Part shown: positions 11,257-23,068 of the stretch, piece by piece
Position numbering within the stretch: the first letter of the stretch is position 1
Layout: each line of letters begins with the position of its first letter
Assembly (NCBI GenBank): GCA_037447655.1
Contig: JBBHKE010001363.1
Location: 1-64,000, forward strand
Direction of reading: 5' to 3'
Origin: Zygnema cylindricum
Taxonomy: Eukaryota > Streptophyta > Zygnematophyceae > Zygnematales > Zygnemataceae
Length of the DNA stretch: 64,000 nt
Position numbers and translations under genes: made by a program
The notes under the pieces: model-generated
The model's input: only the letters and a program-made list of their open reading frames with translations
Told to the model about the DNA's origin: nothing
Database searches by the model: none

Positions 11257-13417
11257 ATGTACCTTTCACCGTCGTGTTGTACTTTGATTGGTTGCGCGTA
11301 AGCTTGTGTTTAGATGCTAAAAATCGTCAAAGATTAAGAGCAAAACCCATAGATGTTTCATTCATTAAAATTTTGAAAATTTTACGATTATGCATTATTT
11401 TTTGGGTTTTTTGAACTTTTCGTAACTTTTTGTGTACGGAAAATATGTACGGATATAATGCACGGAATTTTCAAAAAATAAAAAATTAAAGTACAACGTG
11501 AATTGTTATTAGAGTTAAGAAACCGATACGCGTTCCCATATTTTTAGGGTTAGCCGCGATAGCCTGTGTTCACATTTTCGACGCTTGAACATGTGAGAAC
11601 AGGCTATCTCGATTTTCCCTCGTCTTTATGACTTGGAATGGAATCTGCGCACGACTTTCCGTGCAACACACTCAATTTCCACTGTCGACTCCTTTATATG
11701 ACACTTATTTTGTACGTCTGTACAAAACAATTACACGACACAATTCGTATGATACACTTTTAAAAAAATTTAAAATTAGTAACTAACACTATTTTATCAG
11801 TACCAATATTAACGCAAAAAAAAGAGAGTATTCTCCCTAATGCTAAACTTTCTAACTAGTGTGACGCTTGCGTGAGCGTTTTTTATTTGCTGTCATGGTG
11901 ATAATTTAACTAAAATCAATTTGCGAGATGATTTCTGATAATTTTTTTTCCTGAGCTGGTTCGCGTGCCCGTTGGTCGAAAATTTGAAACCGCCAAAATG
12001 AGATTTTCTCGTTGGGGACTGAAGTTTGTAGTAAAACGACAAAAAAAACCGATAGTTGAATACATGAGCACATACCCTAAGTTGAAGTATTATTTCTGAT
12101 TAAATGTTTCGATTTTAAGTCAAATCCGATCAACGCATTTTAAAAAATGTGAAATTTTGAATAATGCGCATATGCATTTCTTTCTCAAAATACTTTACCG
12201 TGCGCATAGTACGAATGAAACATCTATGGCAAAACCTAAATGTAGATTCTTTACTCCAGTGTACTATGATTTAGTATTTGTACGTGCGTACCATATCACT
12301 GTACGGATTGTGCTGTAATGTTTTAAAACCTAACAGCCTTTCCTGTAGTTGGGTTGAGAGATTCAGTCGCAGATGCGACAAAAAAGACGTAATCGGACTG
12401 TCATCAGAAGCATTTAAAATCTTGGTAGATCTACAATTAAATGGTACGAAATAGTACGGCGTCCAATAAACAGCCATACTTTTCATGTAATGGAGGTCCA
12501 ACCTAAGTTAATGTCGTTTTTTGGGACACTGTCGTAAAATTTGTATATACGACAAAGAAACGTATTACAATTTGTTTGTAATGGAATAAGCCCGAATAAC
12601 GCCTTTGTTCCACCCACTCCATATGTGAACACGCCACACGTGTTTGCCAATTTAATTTTTCAAAATGTGACGTTTTCACAAATTCGCACATAGAGCTGCA
12701 AAAAGTCAAAAACTCAATGGTTGGGATTGCCACGGAAAATTAGGCGGGGCCTGTCATTTAGTACGGAAGTATATTAAAAAATAATAAAATACAAAAAATC
12801 GCTAAGCTGCCCTGAAAACGTTTTGAGAAATCGTTTTCAGAACCAAAATACAGGAATTTGATTGACCTAATTTCAGGAACTCATCCCAAAAAAACAATTT
12901 GAATCGCGCAAAGCATGCTTAAAAAAAGAATTGCACATAATTTTGTTCTTATCGGAGTTTTTTTAATATTTTTTATATTTTGCTTGAAATGGCAGATTAT
13001 CAAATTATGAATTATGGCATATTTTGGACGCGTTTGACTCGCACGCGTCGATGCTTTCCTTTGTCGGCTTGAGCTCCTTTTGCCCCTCCCCCACTACGCG
13101 ACAGCACATTAATCTCCGAGCCTTCAGACGCGATCTCAAACTCGCTGATTTTTGTCGACTTCCCCCTCTGTCAGATTGCCTCCTGTCAGAATCTGTACGG
13201 ATATTTTAATTCCAAAACAACCACTATCATTTTTGTTTTATTACGCTGTCATGTACTTTTATCTGTCTCGAGTGTCATATAGTACGAGTCGTACAGAATT
13301 ACCTGTGGGCTGTGGCAAATTACCTGCTGCAGAGATTCTTAAATACTTAGGGTGGACTTCCATTAGGCGTCTCAATAATTGTACGGAATATTTTACTGAA
13401 GGGCGTGCCTTCCATTA
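11257..13417. other. Intergenic region without a recognised gene
   Basis: Only short open frames. A possible decayed CACCG-like end occurs near 11493 (ACGTGAATTGTTATTAGAG). Termini of the AGGGTGGACTTCCATTA family occur at 12504 (facing left) and 13349 (facing right). Confidence 0.5.
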
Positions 13418-13579
13418 CGTCGCGTCATAGTTGTCCCGTGCGCATAATACGCACGAAACGAAGGAGCGAATACTACGCACGATACGCATTTAACGATGAA
13501 AAAAATGTTATAAAATGCGTACCTACCGATGTACCAGTACATTTCCGTACATTTTTTGATTTTTGAAAGTTTCACATTT

Positions 13580-13790
13580 CAAATTTTCGATACGGCATGC
13601 GCAAAAAAATAGTGAAGTGAAAAAACCAGCGACGCGGCAACCACGGCGCTGAACCAGCAACCAGGCTGCCGAACAAGCGACCAAGCTGGCTTCGTCGCTG
13701 GTTGTTGAACCAGCGACGAAGCCGTATCACCGCTGAACTACTACAGGGACCAGCGACCAGGCTGCATCGTCGCTGATTCAACATGGCCTT
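13580..13790. repeat. Subterminal CCAGCGAC repeat cluster and hairpin of the hAT element
   Basis: Several direct copies of (A)CCAGCGAC/CCAGGCTG-like motifs lie between the 3' end of the transposase gene and the left terminus. They include a perfect 15-bp stem with a 4-nt loop at 13689-13722 (GCTTCGTCGCTGGTT arm). hAT transposases commonly bind repeated subterminal motifs, so these are candidate binding sites by inference. Confidence 0.6.
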
Positions 13791-14036
13791 ATTATAAAAT
13801 GTCAATAATGAAAAACTTCAAGTTCACATGGAAGAAAATAAAAACCATCTTTCTAATGACTTGCGAATGTTACACCATACCAACAATGAAAAATGACAGG
13901 TTCACATTAAAGCACAAAAAAATCATCTTTCCATTAATTTGTATGACATGGTTTTGTTTTCACGTTAAAATTATCTCATCTCGTTGCAGGCAGTGACAAG
14001 ACATCTCTCCTTTATCTCTCCTTATTAGAAATATCT

Positions 14037-16001
14037 TTACTCCAAATCTAGGTCAAACATGTCATCTAGAAAAACCTCCTCCCCTTCTTCCCCTACCTCC
14101 CCTTCCTCTTCCTCCCATGCTACCATGGCCTCTTCATAACTAATATCTCTGGTCTTCTGTAACAATCTAAGATTGCTAAAGACCCATACTAGATCTTTGG
14201 CCCTATTAGCCGTGAGCCTGTTTCTTTTTTTAGAGTGAATATGGTCATAGGTTGACCAATTCCTCTCACATGCGCTGGCAACTGAGCATTGGGCGAGGAT
14301 TCTAATTGCTACCTTCTGCAAGATCGGGGTGACACCTCCAAACTCCTTCCACCATTTCCACCCTGGCATCTTCCTAGCACAAGCTTTCGTTACATCCCTT
14401 CCAGAAACACCCTTGAAATCTCTATATTTAGACAGCTCAATGCGGGCCTCTGTCTGTTCCTCCACGTTTGGTAACATTTTTTCAAGCATTGTCTCAAAGC
14501 CTTCCATTATTATCGCATTTTTATTCTGCCCATAGGTAGCACTTTGGTACTCGGGATCGAGTACAAAGCCGGCGGCATACATGGGACTTTGGGCCATCTC
14601 CCACCTGCTCGTGAAGGATGTCTTCAGTTCTTCCAATACCTGTAGGGCTTCATAATTTCTTTCACCTCCATCAATGGATAACTTCTGCAAAAACTGACCA
14701 ACAGTATAAAAACCATAATAAACCTTTCCCACGTTTGGGGCCCCTTTGTCACACTCCCTCATTAGCCGCACCACCGGCTCTGAAACTGCCACAGCCTCCG
14801 TCACTCTCGTCCAAAACGCTGGGCTCAAAATGTGACCTTTAATCTTTAGCCCCTCGATCTTGTATGCAGCCTTACCCATCCACTGCTTGTAACTATCATC
14901 AAACATTAAGCACTCCAAGCTGTCCTTCACTTGTAAAAATCTTTGGAGCATAATGAAATTTGTCGCAAACCTCGTCTCTCCAGGTTTCAATAGCCGAAGT
15001 GCAGAGATTTTGTTGAACATGGCAGAACTCATGTTATGATTGGTAATAAATTTCAACACCTCTTTTCCCTCTCTGACAGGTGTTGAAATAAATGGTAATT
15101 TGCCCCAATCCTCCAACAATAAGTCCAAAACGTGGGCAGCGCATGGCGTCCAGGTGATCGAAGGGTATTTACTCACGAGAAGCAAGGCTGCAGCCTTGTT
15201 CACAGGGGCAGAATCTGTCACAACTTGCACCACATTCTCGACCCCTACCGCAAGAACTCCCTTCTCTAACACATTACAAACGTAATGAGCATCCTTAATT
15301 TGCCCACTAGTGTCTTCCGCCGTGAGAAACATGTCACCCTTGGGGGTGACAGCTAGAATGTTAATAAGAGGCGTGTCATCGACTGCTGTCCATCCATCTG
15401 ATGTGATCGAGGCACCAGTGGCTTCTAACGTCTCCATGTAGCTCCCCAAGTCTTGTTTTACTGTTGCCTTTGTCTCTGCCAAGAGACGAGTTCTCATGGC
15501 ATTCCGGTGAGGTAACTTGTAAGAACCCCCTATCTCCCCGGTCTTCTTCACTGCTGCCTTAAAATAGGGGTCATCTAATAGACGGAACGGCAAGCCGTTG
15601 GCAAAGAAAGCCTTAGCCCATGCTACATCTACCTCTTTCTTGTTATGCCTATGAAATAATTTTGTTATTTTTGTTTGAACACATTGCACCTTACTGCTCT
15701 GGCTAGATCCACCAGGACACTCGGTGAGATCATCCAAATCAGATATGACACGTTTTTGAGAGCCATGAGAAGTTCTCTCAGTTTCCGATGCAGTAAACTC
15801 CTCTTTCACCTCGTCCGGACATAAATGGCAAGCTCTAATTCCTCCACTCTTCACATTCCCAAGAAGGTGGTTTCTAATCCTTGTTGCTTGACCATTGTAT
15901 TCAAAGTTGCAGTAGATACAGATACATATTCGGTTGTTTCCAAGTAGCCCTCCGTCTGGAGCCTTAACATGCTCCCATTCTATTCCGCGAGTTCTAGGCA
16001 T
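14037..16001 (-). CDS. hAT family transposase, 654 aa, apparently intact
   Basis: Single open frame without stops. Near the N-terminus (about residues 25-60) is a BED-type zinc finger: CIYC, then a spaced H...H in RIRNHLLG. About residues 120-290 match the DUF659/catalytic N-terminal region, with DGWTAVDDTPLINILAV and a TDSAPVNKAAA block supplying likely catalytic Asp residues, followed by CAAHVLDLLLEDWG (the C/H pair typical of hAT). The C-terminal hAT dimerisation region carries WKWWKEFGG, LAQCSVASACERNWS and KKRNRLTANRAKDLVWV. The tail is a short acidic stretch. The length is typical for plant hAT transposases of this group. The protein should cut and rejoin the element's CATAGTTGTCC ends. 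The start chosen is the first Met (MPRTRG) just upstream of the BED finger. Confidence 0.93.
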   Translation of the reverse strand: MPRTRGIEWEHVKAPDGGLLGNNRICICIYCNFEYNGQATRIRNHLLGNVKSGGIRACHLCPDEVKEEFTASETERTSHGSQKRVISDLDDLTECPGGSSQSSKVQCVQTKITKLFHRHNKKEVDVAWAKAFFANGLPFRLLDDPYFKAAVKKTGEIGGSYKLPHRNAMRTRLLAETKATVKQDLGSYMETLEATGASITSDGWTAVDDTPLINILAVTPKGDMFLTAEDTSGQIKDAHYVCNVLEKGVLAVGVENVVQVVTDSAPVNKAAALLLVSKYPSITWTPCAAHVLDLLLEDWGKLPFISTPVREGKEVLKFITNHNMSSAMFNKISALRLLKPGETRFATNFIMLQRFLQVKDSLECLMFDDSYKQWMGKAAYKIEGLKIKGHILSPAFWTRVTEAVAVSEPVVRLMRECDKGAPNVGKVYYGFYTVGQFLQKLSIDGGERNYEALQVLEELKTSFTSRWEMAQSPMYAAGFVLDPEYQSATYGQNKNAIIMEGFETMLEKMLPNVEEQTEARIELSKYRDFKGVSGRDVTKACARKMPGWKWWKEFGGVTPILQKVAIRILAQCSVASACERNWSTYDHIHSKKRNRLTANRAKDLVWVFSNLRLLQKTRDISYEEAMVAWEEEEGEVGEEGEEVFLDDMFDLDLE

Positions 16002-16603
16002 GGATGCTTATGGTGAGGTCCGCGAAAGCTTCGAAGGCGGTTCCAATGGTACCTTTACTGGCCGCTTCTATTGCATCTTCAATGGCAAATTCCTGTTCAA
16101 AGAGGTACTTTCGAAACAAATTCAAACTTCGACCGCGCAATTAGTGCAACGTCTCTTTTTTAAAAATTCCGTACATTTTTCCGTACAGCGAAATTTTAAA
16201 GAATTTTACGAAATATATAAAATTCGCGAATACTACGTAGTTTTCGGAAAAAAATCCAAATCCGTACGAATAGGACAACTATGCGTCGCGTTATTTAACC
16301 ACTTCTATTTTGCGTGGCTCATTCTGGTTGTAACACGCAGGTTTATGCAATATCTGTACCAGCGGGAGGAAATATCTGCACCAGCGGACGTAATTAATGA
16401 CTCGTACAAAGGGCATTAAATGTACTACCCAAAATTTAGAAACGCAACGACCAAAAGGCGGCGGCAAACTTTGATGGTGGGAGCGTGACGGCATAATTTC
16501 GGCAGCCACCCTGGCGGAAGGCACGTGGCCCTTGCGACGTGTACGCACACACGCGCGCGCTCATCGTGTATTTTTTTTCTTATTCCACGTGGCCCATTTT
16601 CAA

Positions 16604-17359
16604 GGTATGTCCCCATGTGCATAAGTAAGGGTTTTTTTCTGTCGTTTTCTTGTAAAACTTAGCGCCGTACTGCCAAAGTTGCAACCGTACGAAGGAATAG
16701 CAAATTTGTAGAGTACAATTTGCGTCATCCTCGAACTTAGGATGTACAAAAATTTGTCGTTTTGTGATTTCCGATCCACTTCCACGACAAAAAACGTCAT
16801 CTTCAAACCCATGTTTAAAACATATGCGTTATGTGTTTTCGATAAACAAATAGGAACATATATTCGCAAGTGCCATAATTTTCGAAAATTTTCATACGAT
16901 TTCCAAGGACAAAGAAAGAACAGAATTCGCTATGTATTGTCCGTTTGCATTCAATATGAGGAAGAGAAGTACTCAATTTGTTTGATTTTGTCCGTTTTCG
17001 TTCAATACGGATTTATTTTTTTGCAGGGGTCTCGAAATTCCGATGCCATTTCATGTCGACAGGAGGAGACGCAAAGGCAAAGCACATCTCCTTCAACCTT
17101 GACACTGCACAGGCTGGAATGCGGTACGTCTACAATGTCACGTTAAGACATGCGACGTCATAAGCAGTTCCAAAAAATAAGATGCGACAAAGATTGTAGA
17201 CGTTGACAACCGTCGCAGGTATTGTCAACGTATACAATCGTCACAAACGTAAGTTACGATTACGTTCTTACACATAGAGACACTTGAAAACCCGGTCCGG
17301 CGGATTCGCGCTAAAATTCAAGGTAATTTCGCTAAGTTACAAGTACATGGGGACATACC
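16604..17359. mobile_element. Second non-autonomous Harbinger-type element
   Basis: Inverted termini GGTATGTCCCCATGT / ACATGGGGACATACC. The subterminal sequence is closely related to the 9180-9950 element (shared ACTTAGCGCCGTACTGCC, CAAATTTGTAGAGTACAATT and TTTTTTTGCAGGGGTCTCGA stretches). A clean target duplication is not visible, so the flanks have diverged. No transposase. Confidence 0.75.
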
Positions 17360-18016
17360 CTTACTCGTTCTGTTTCGAGACCCGTCCTCCCTGTGCACGG
17401 TCTTAACCTACTGTAGGGTTAATGACATGGCATCTCGGATAAAAAGTGTAATAGCATCCGACGGTCCGAATTTACAGGTACAACCTTGGACATTATTCAG
17501 TAATGATGTTTTCCTTGAAAAAAAAAAAATTGTACGAAACAGTACGGCCGTCACTAAAAAACCCCACTTTTTTGCTAATGAAACTCCACCCTTAAATAGA
17601 GAAAACATAATATTCTTAAATATGATCTTTGGTTCAATCCCATTCGAATGGGCCGATGTTGTTCGTACCTTTTTTCTCAACTAAGATACTCTTTGATGGC
17701 CAACGAGGAAGCCCGATTGGCTGCACCATTTATGGATTGTAAATGGGGGTGTTATTCAGGGTAGGACTATCTGACCGAACAGCTGGTTGGGTCCTTGACA
17801 AAGGGCTCGGCTGCGTCATCTCACTTTTTGGTCCAAAGTACGGCTTGTACGGCAAAATGCAACGAACCGCAAAAATAGACCCATGGAAGCTCAAGGGTTG
17901 CAAGAGCCGGTGGGAAAATTGTAGCCACAAATTTTACTACACGTGGAGTTTACGGGAAAGAATAAAAATTCAAGGTTCACGGAGATGAACACTTCACAAA
18001 TTTTAAACAACTTATT

Positions 18017-18410
18017 AGGGTGAACTTCCATTAGAAGAAAAGTGGGGTTGTTTACTGGACACCTTACGCTTTCGTACAGATTCGTACATTTTTTTGTTTG
18101 TCAGACGAAACATGACGAAACATGTTAACAAGATGGCTCCAATATTATAGGCCTAAGTATCGACCGTTGGATTTTTAACTTTTCTAGATTCGCGAAGTAA
18201 TCGTGCACGTCGTCCAGTTTGAAGAGACTCTCCTCGCCGAGGAGAGTCTCTCCAAGCTAGACGATCCCGCACATCATCCATATCGTCCAGTTTGAAGAGC
18301 ACATCGTCCAGTTTGAAGAGCACATCGTCCAGTTTTAAAAGGATCTCTTCAAACAGGACGATGTGCGCGATTTTTACCTTGGACAATGTGCGCGATGTAC
18401 AAGTGAAAAG
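18017..18410. repeat. AGGGTGAACTTCCATTAG-family repeat with palindrome and local tandem/inverted repeats
   Basis: Begins with AGGGTGAACTTCCATTAG, then AAAAGTGGGGTTGTTTAC and a conserved GACCGTTGGAT...CGCGAAGTAATCG segment, ending in a near-perfect palindrome at 18223-18251 (AGAGACTCTCCTCG arm, 1-nt centre). After it, about three direct copies of a 21-bp unit CACATCGTCCAGTTTGAAGAG (18280-18335) face inverted copies (about 18345-18395). Relatives are at 28449-28683 and 29792-30022. Confidence 0.65.
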
Positions 18411-19979
18411 TAAAAAAAATTGCCAACACGAACAGATGATGAGAACCAAAGACGTCGTACACGCCATGTGCTTTCGGCCACGCTGGCCGAAGGTTCCGAC
18501 GAACATCCCACCAAAAATACCATCCATTTGGTATCCATTGCCACAGTTTGCCGCACTTTCACTATATTAATACACGTAAAAATGTGATAAATGTCACCTA
18601 ATACAGGAGAAGCTTTCCGTTGGAGGCTTGAGTTCAAATAAAAGCCATAAAGTAGGGTTTGTTACAACCCTAATGAAGATACACATAGTACGTTTGAGTA
18701 TACTCGTACTATACTTTAAGTACATACGGTGGTGCACATATTTCGTTTTGACTTTCATTGAAGATATTTTGCAGACTTTCAAAATCTTGACTTTAGCCTA
18801 CGTGGCCCCAACAATAATTGAGAAACGATGTTTACTTGCACGACATAATGGAAGGCCGTGCCAGTAAACAATAAAAATAGACGTATCCGTATGTTTATCG
18901 GGACCGCCTAATGGAGAACAGTCCTTAGGCCGTCAAATCATAGTAAGTGATTCGTCCAAAATTGCATGTTGATCCATCGAAACTTTTGGAAACGCGTAAA
19001 AATAATGATTCTCATATGTTTTTGTTATTCCCGTAATTTGCTCTATTTCTGTTGCTTTCGACAACGTGGCGAGGCACCAATGGCAAAATTTTACAACGGC
19101 TCTTCCCATGCATCCGGTTATCAGTTGATCTAGTTCATTGTGCATATGAATCTACTAAGGGTCGGAAAGCGCCTCGATGGAGTCGAGCCCGTCATTGGTC
19201 CATCTTGTATGTTTCTTAGAGAGGCGCTGTATGTGCCCCACAAGAATATTCCGGTGTCGATTGTGGAATATGCAAACATTTTTTGCCCTACGATTTGAAT
19301 CGTGTGGCGTGTACGGCGTCCAGATTTTTGATTTTTTTTGTGGCAACATAATGTAAGAACAATTCCACATGTTCAAAATTTTAATTTTCAAGCGTGCGAA
19401 GTGGTCGGCGCTTGTGAACGCAGCTCATGACGTACCTACAAGTATCTTGTATTCCGTAATTTATTTTTTGTTGTACGACTTTAATTCCGACCAAGATGTA
19501 AGGTTTTTTTACTACCAATGTTTTGTAGGTTAACTCCAACGCTGCTGCCCGAAATTCACAAATGTCTATGTCTATTACAAAAACATTTCAATTGTACTTT
19601 AATGATTATACTCGCGCTGCGCCTATAATTGTTACAGTACAATAGTTTTGGTAACAATTCGGTCTGAAATCTTAAACTACTGTAGTGTTAGCAACACTAT
19701 TAGAAAAGTAGACTCAATTTGTCACATCTCCTTTCGCTTAATCAGTATTATATACTGTAAGTTTGTGTTTAGTATAATAAATTAAATATTACAGGAAATA
19801 GCGAGACCATTTTCTCACATGCTTAAACGTCGATTATATTAATACAGACTACAGCGACTACACTATGGAAGTGTGAAAAAAAATTAGTGTTATATGTGTC
19901 AATTAGGGTGCAGTTCCATCAGACATTTTTGTAATCGTACGGCCAACTCTACACACCGGGTTTATTGATAACCTATTCC
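18411..19979. other. Intergenic region, no recognised gene
   Basis: Short minus-strand open frames at 18933-19391 show no domain I can name. A small hairpin TTCGGCCA/TGGCCGAA occurs at 18473-18491, and an AGGGTGCAGTTCCATCAGAC end at 19905. Confidence 0.5.
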
Positions 19980-19984
19980 CAGAG

Positions 19985-21032
19985 TGAAACTTTGAGACCT
20001 CCATAAGTCCTCAGAGTAAGCAGCTCACACGAAGCCTCTAGGATAACCCTGACCCCTTTGTGTTTCAACAAGAATAACTGCCACCCTGGCAAACAAAAAC
20101 TCTGACCACCTTCACCCATGTGAAGGCAAGACTCCCTTGAGTCAATAGCAAAAAGAATCTCTGAATTTGCTCCCTTGATCAGTAAGTTATGGAGGGTCAA
20201 AGTTGACCTTTTGTACAGAAGCTCTTTGGGAGAAAGGGTCCTATCTACCAATTTTTTCTAAGTCCTATCTCTCTCACAAACTCTATCTACTGGTGTACGG
20301 CACCAATCATATTACAATGGCGTACATAAAAGTACAGCTGCCGGTGTACTTTATGTACGGAATTTGTACGACATGACCTAAATGTCGACACATGTCATAT
20401 CCGGATTGGGTCCGGTAATTCCCGGAGATGCCGTGATCTAACGTAATCGTGCCACGTGTCATCCGATGTGGCGATGACCACAAACCGCTGAGAATCTCTT
20501 CCGCGATCTCGGCTTTCTTTTCGGCCGTCCGATTGAATGCAAATTTCAATCGTAGCCGTCATAAATGCTTGTGCGGTATTTATTTCGTAAAAGAAACAAA
20601 ATGCGCGGTACTTCTTTCTTCTCCATACCGAAATCCGTACGGTTACATAACGGGATCTATGTAACCGTAAACATCCGCCGTTAAATGAATTTTCCTACGT
20701 GGTAACATATAAATACAAATCAAACCCAGTAGTATGTATCGAAAATTTTAGACTTAACGGCTAAGGCTACCGGCGCTTTGACGGTTGGCAGGTATCAGGA
20801 TCAAATCCTGTCACCGACATACAACTTTTAGTAAATAAACCTTCCTATCTGTAAATTAACTAATATATTTCCCGTAAACCTCTGGATAGCCTAGTTAGCT
20901 ATGGCTCTAGCTTCCTCTCCAACTTCTCAGTAGTGTGGGATTTTGAGAGAGAATTAGAGGTAGACTTCCTTGGCTTCTTTCTATATTCCAATTTAGACCT
21001 AGAAAATAATAAAATAATCATCAATTTCTACA
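19985..21032 (-). mobile_element. Solo LTR of Copia family A, 1,048 bp, CAGAG duplication
   Basis: On the plus strand it runs from TGAAACTTTGAGACC to CAATTTCTACA and is flanked by CAGAG at 19980-19984 and 21033-21037. It is homologous along its length to both LTRs of the 22006-28443 element. It is left after recombination between the two LTRs of a former element. It carries A box-like (20763-20773) and B box-like (20798-20808) motifs and a partly decayed hairpin, but lacks the T-run seen in other copies. Confidence 0.9.
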
Positions 21033-21037
21033 CAGAG

Positions 21038-22000
21038 GAGCATTTGTAACTTTTTGCCCATTCCGATGATTTTCCCATAACTCATCAGAAAACGGGTCTT
21101 GTTCACACCAAAAATTTGGCACATAACTCCGATTGAAGGTGTTATATGAGACGTCACACGCTTCGACGTCATCAAACAAAGGCGCGAAAACAAAGCTGCA
21201 GTTTTTCAAACTTACTAAAACGTCCCCCTCTTCCCTTTTTCTTGCGAAAACAATGAAATAGCCGTTCGGATGTTGTTTTTGCTTCGTCAGATTTTGGATT
21301 TAGTGTTGGCCTGTTTCAAAGAAAAATGCAACCTTACGCCGCCTTCAACATCCTCAAATATTTTGAGGAAGTTCTATTGTATGGTTTTTCGAGAACCTTC
21401 GAGAACAACAAAGTCGGTGCTTAGAAAGCCGTACATTATTTGAAGCCCGTCTATCACGGAAGAGATTTCTTTTTCCGGTGGGAATTGGCTTTGAGGGTAA
21501 CATTCCATTAGGCGGTCCTAATAAATGTACGGAATAGTCTACTAACAGCGTTTAGTGGAAGTCCGCACCATTATGTCGGGCCAGTAACAAACCTTCCTCA
21601 ATTATGATTGGCGCCACATAGGTTAGAGTCCAAATTCTAAAAATCATAAAAAAAACTACAAACTTAATTTTTGTACAAAATATCTATACGACCGAAGGTA
21701 GTTAATGATTCGTACATAAAGTTTTCGGCCAGATTTTGATTCTGAAAATGGAAATCAAAATTTCAAAACAGAATGGCAAAAGGACGAGGTAACTTTGAAG
21801 GTCGCGACAAACTTTTAATGTCGGTGGAAGTCAGATGGAGCGTGCGAGGATATTTTCAACTTGACTTGCATTCAGTGTGGCAGACAACACGTGGCCTGTA
21901 CGACTTGCACGCATGTAATCGCTTGTTCAAAGTAGATACTTTTTTTGTTTTTTTCACGTGTACCAATGGTAGTGAATGGTAATCATCCAGTGGGCCCCAA
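21038..22000. other. Spacer holding a 76-bp mini-element
   Basis: At 21494-21569 an AGGGTAACATTCCATTAGGC end faces an inverted GGTGCGGACTTCCACTAAAC end, forming a tiny inverted-repeat element of the family seen at 18017. No gene recognised in the rest. Confidence 0.5.
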
Positions 22001-22775
22001 CTCTCTGAAACTCTGAGACTTCCATAAGTCCTCAGAGTAGACAACTTCCAAGAAGCCTCTAGGATAATCTTGACCCCTTTGTGTTCCAGCAAAAATAACT
22101 GCCACCCTGGCAGACAAAAACCCCGACCACCTGCACCCCTGTGAAGGCAAGACTCCCCTGAGTCGGTAGCAAAAAGAATCTCTGAATTTGCTCCCCTGAG
22201 CAGTAAGTTATGGAGGGTCAAAGTTGACCTTTTGTACAGAAGCTCTCTGGGAGAGGGGGTCCTATCTTCTAATTTTTCTAAGTCCTATCTCTCTCACAGA
22301 CTCTATCTACTGATGTACGAAACCAATCAGAATTGAGTTCCGTACGCAAAAGTACAGCTGCCGGTGTACTTTAGGTACGGACATTGTACGACCTGGCCTA
22401 AATGTCGACACATGTCATATCCGAATTCGGTACTATAATCTCCGGAGATTCCACGATCCAACGGAATTTCGCCACGCGTCATCCGATGTGGCGATGGCCA
22501 CAAACCGCTGAAATCTTCCTCCGCGATCTTGACGCTAATCCCGGCCGTCCGATTAAATTCGGATTTAATCGTAGCCTTAATAAATACATGCGCGATATTT
22601 GTTTCACTTACGAAACAAATGCGCGGTATTGATTTCGAGTTCGTACCGTAATCCGTACTCTACATATTACTGGATCTATGTATCCCGTAATCTATTATAG
22701 TTAAATGAATTATCGTACGTATACGCATATAATTAATTATCAAACTATATAGTATTCAACATTAATCCTAGACCT

Positions 22776-23016
22776 AACGGCTAAGGCTACCGGCTATTTC
22801 CTGTCTGCCGGCCGCTAGGTACAGGGATCAAATCCTGCCGCCGGCGCATACCTTTTAAATAAATAAATAAATCCTAATATAAAATTCCCGTAAACCTCAG
22901 GATAGCCAAGGTAGCCATGGCTCTAGCTTCCTCTCCAACTTCTCAGTGACTGCGACAAGTTTGAGAGTTGGAGAGAGAAGTTAGAGATAGACTGCCTCGA
23001 CTTCTATATTTCTTTT
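22776..23016 (+). promoter_or_regulatory. Candidate antisense Pol III-like unit in the 3' LTR of the 22006-28443 Copia
   Basis: Read on the plus strand, antisense to gag-pol. A box-like AAGGCTACCGG at 22783-22793, B box-like GGATCAAATCC at 22825-22835 (42 nt start to start), a strong hairpin at 22921-22986 with loop GTGACTGCGACAAG, and TTTT at 23013-23016. The other Copia LTRs have the same order. Transcription is inferred only. Confidence 0.45.
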
Positions 23017-23068
23017 CAGACCTTGAAAATACTAATAAAACCATTAGTTTTTACACTCCCCTTATTTT

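Larger units (their letters stand above)
13426..16283 (-). mobile_element. Complete hAT transposon with perfect 11-bp ends and 8-bp duplication
   Basis: The ends are CATAGTTGTCC (13426-13436) and its reverse complement GGACAACTATG (16273-16283). Immediately outside both ends is CGTCGCGT (13418-13425 and 16284-16291), a perfect 8-bp target duplication. The 2,858-bp element encloses one uninterrupted transposase frame on the minus strand. Intact ends, duplication and frame suggest a recent, possibly active insertion. It landed inside sequence beginning with the AGGGTGGACTTCCATTAGG terminus at 13349. Confidence 0.93.

Noticed and set aside
18933-19391. Minus-strand gene fragment
   Set aside because: Two short frames without a recognised domain or consistent splice sites; left as unassigned.
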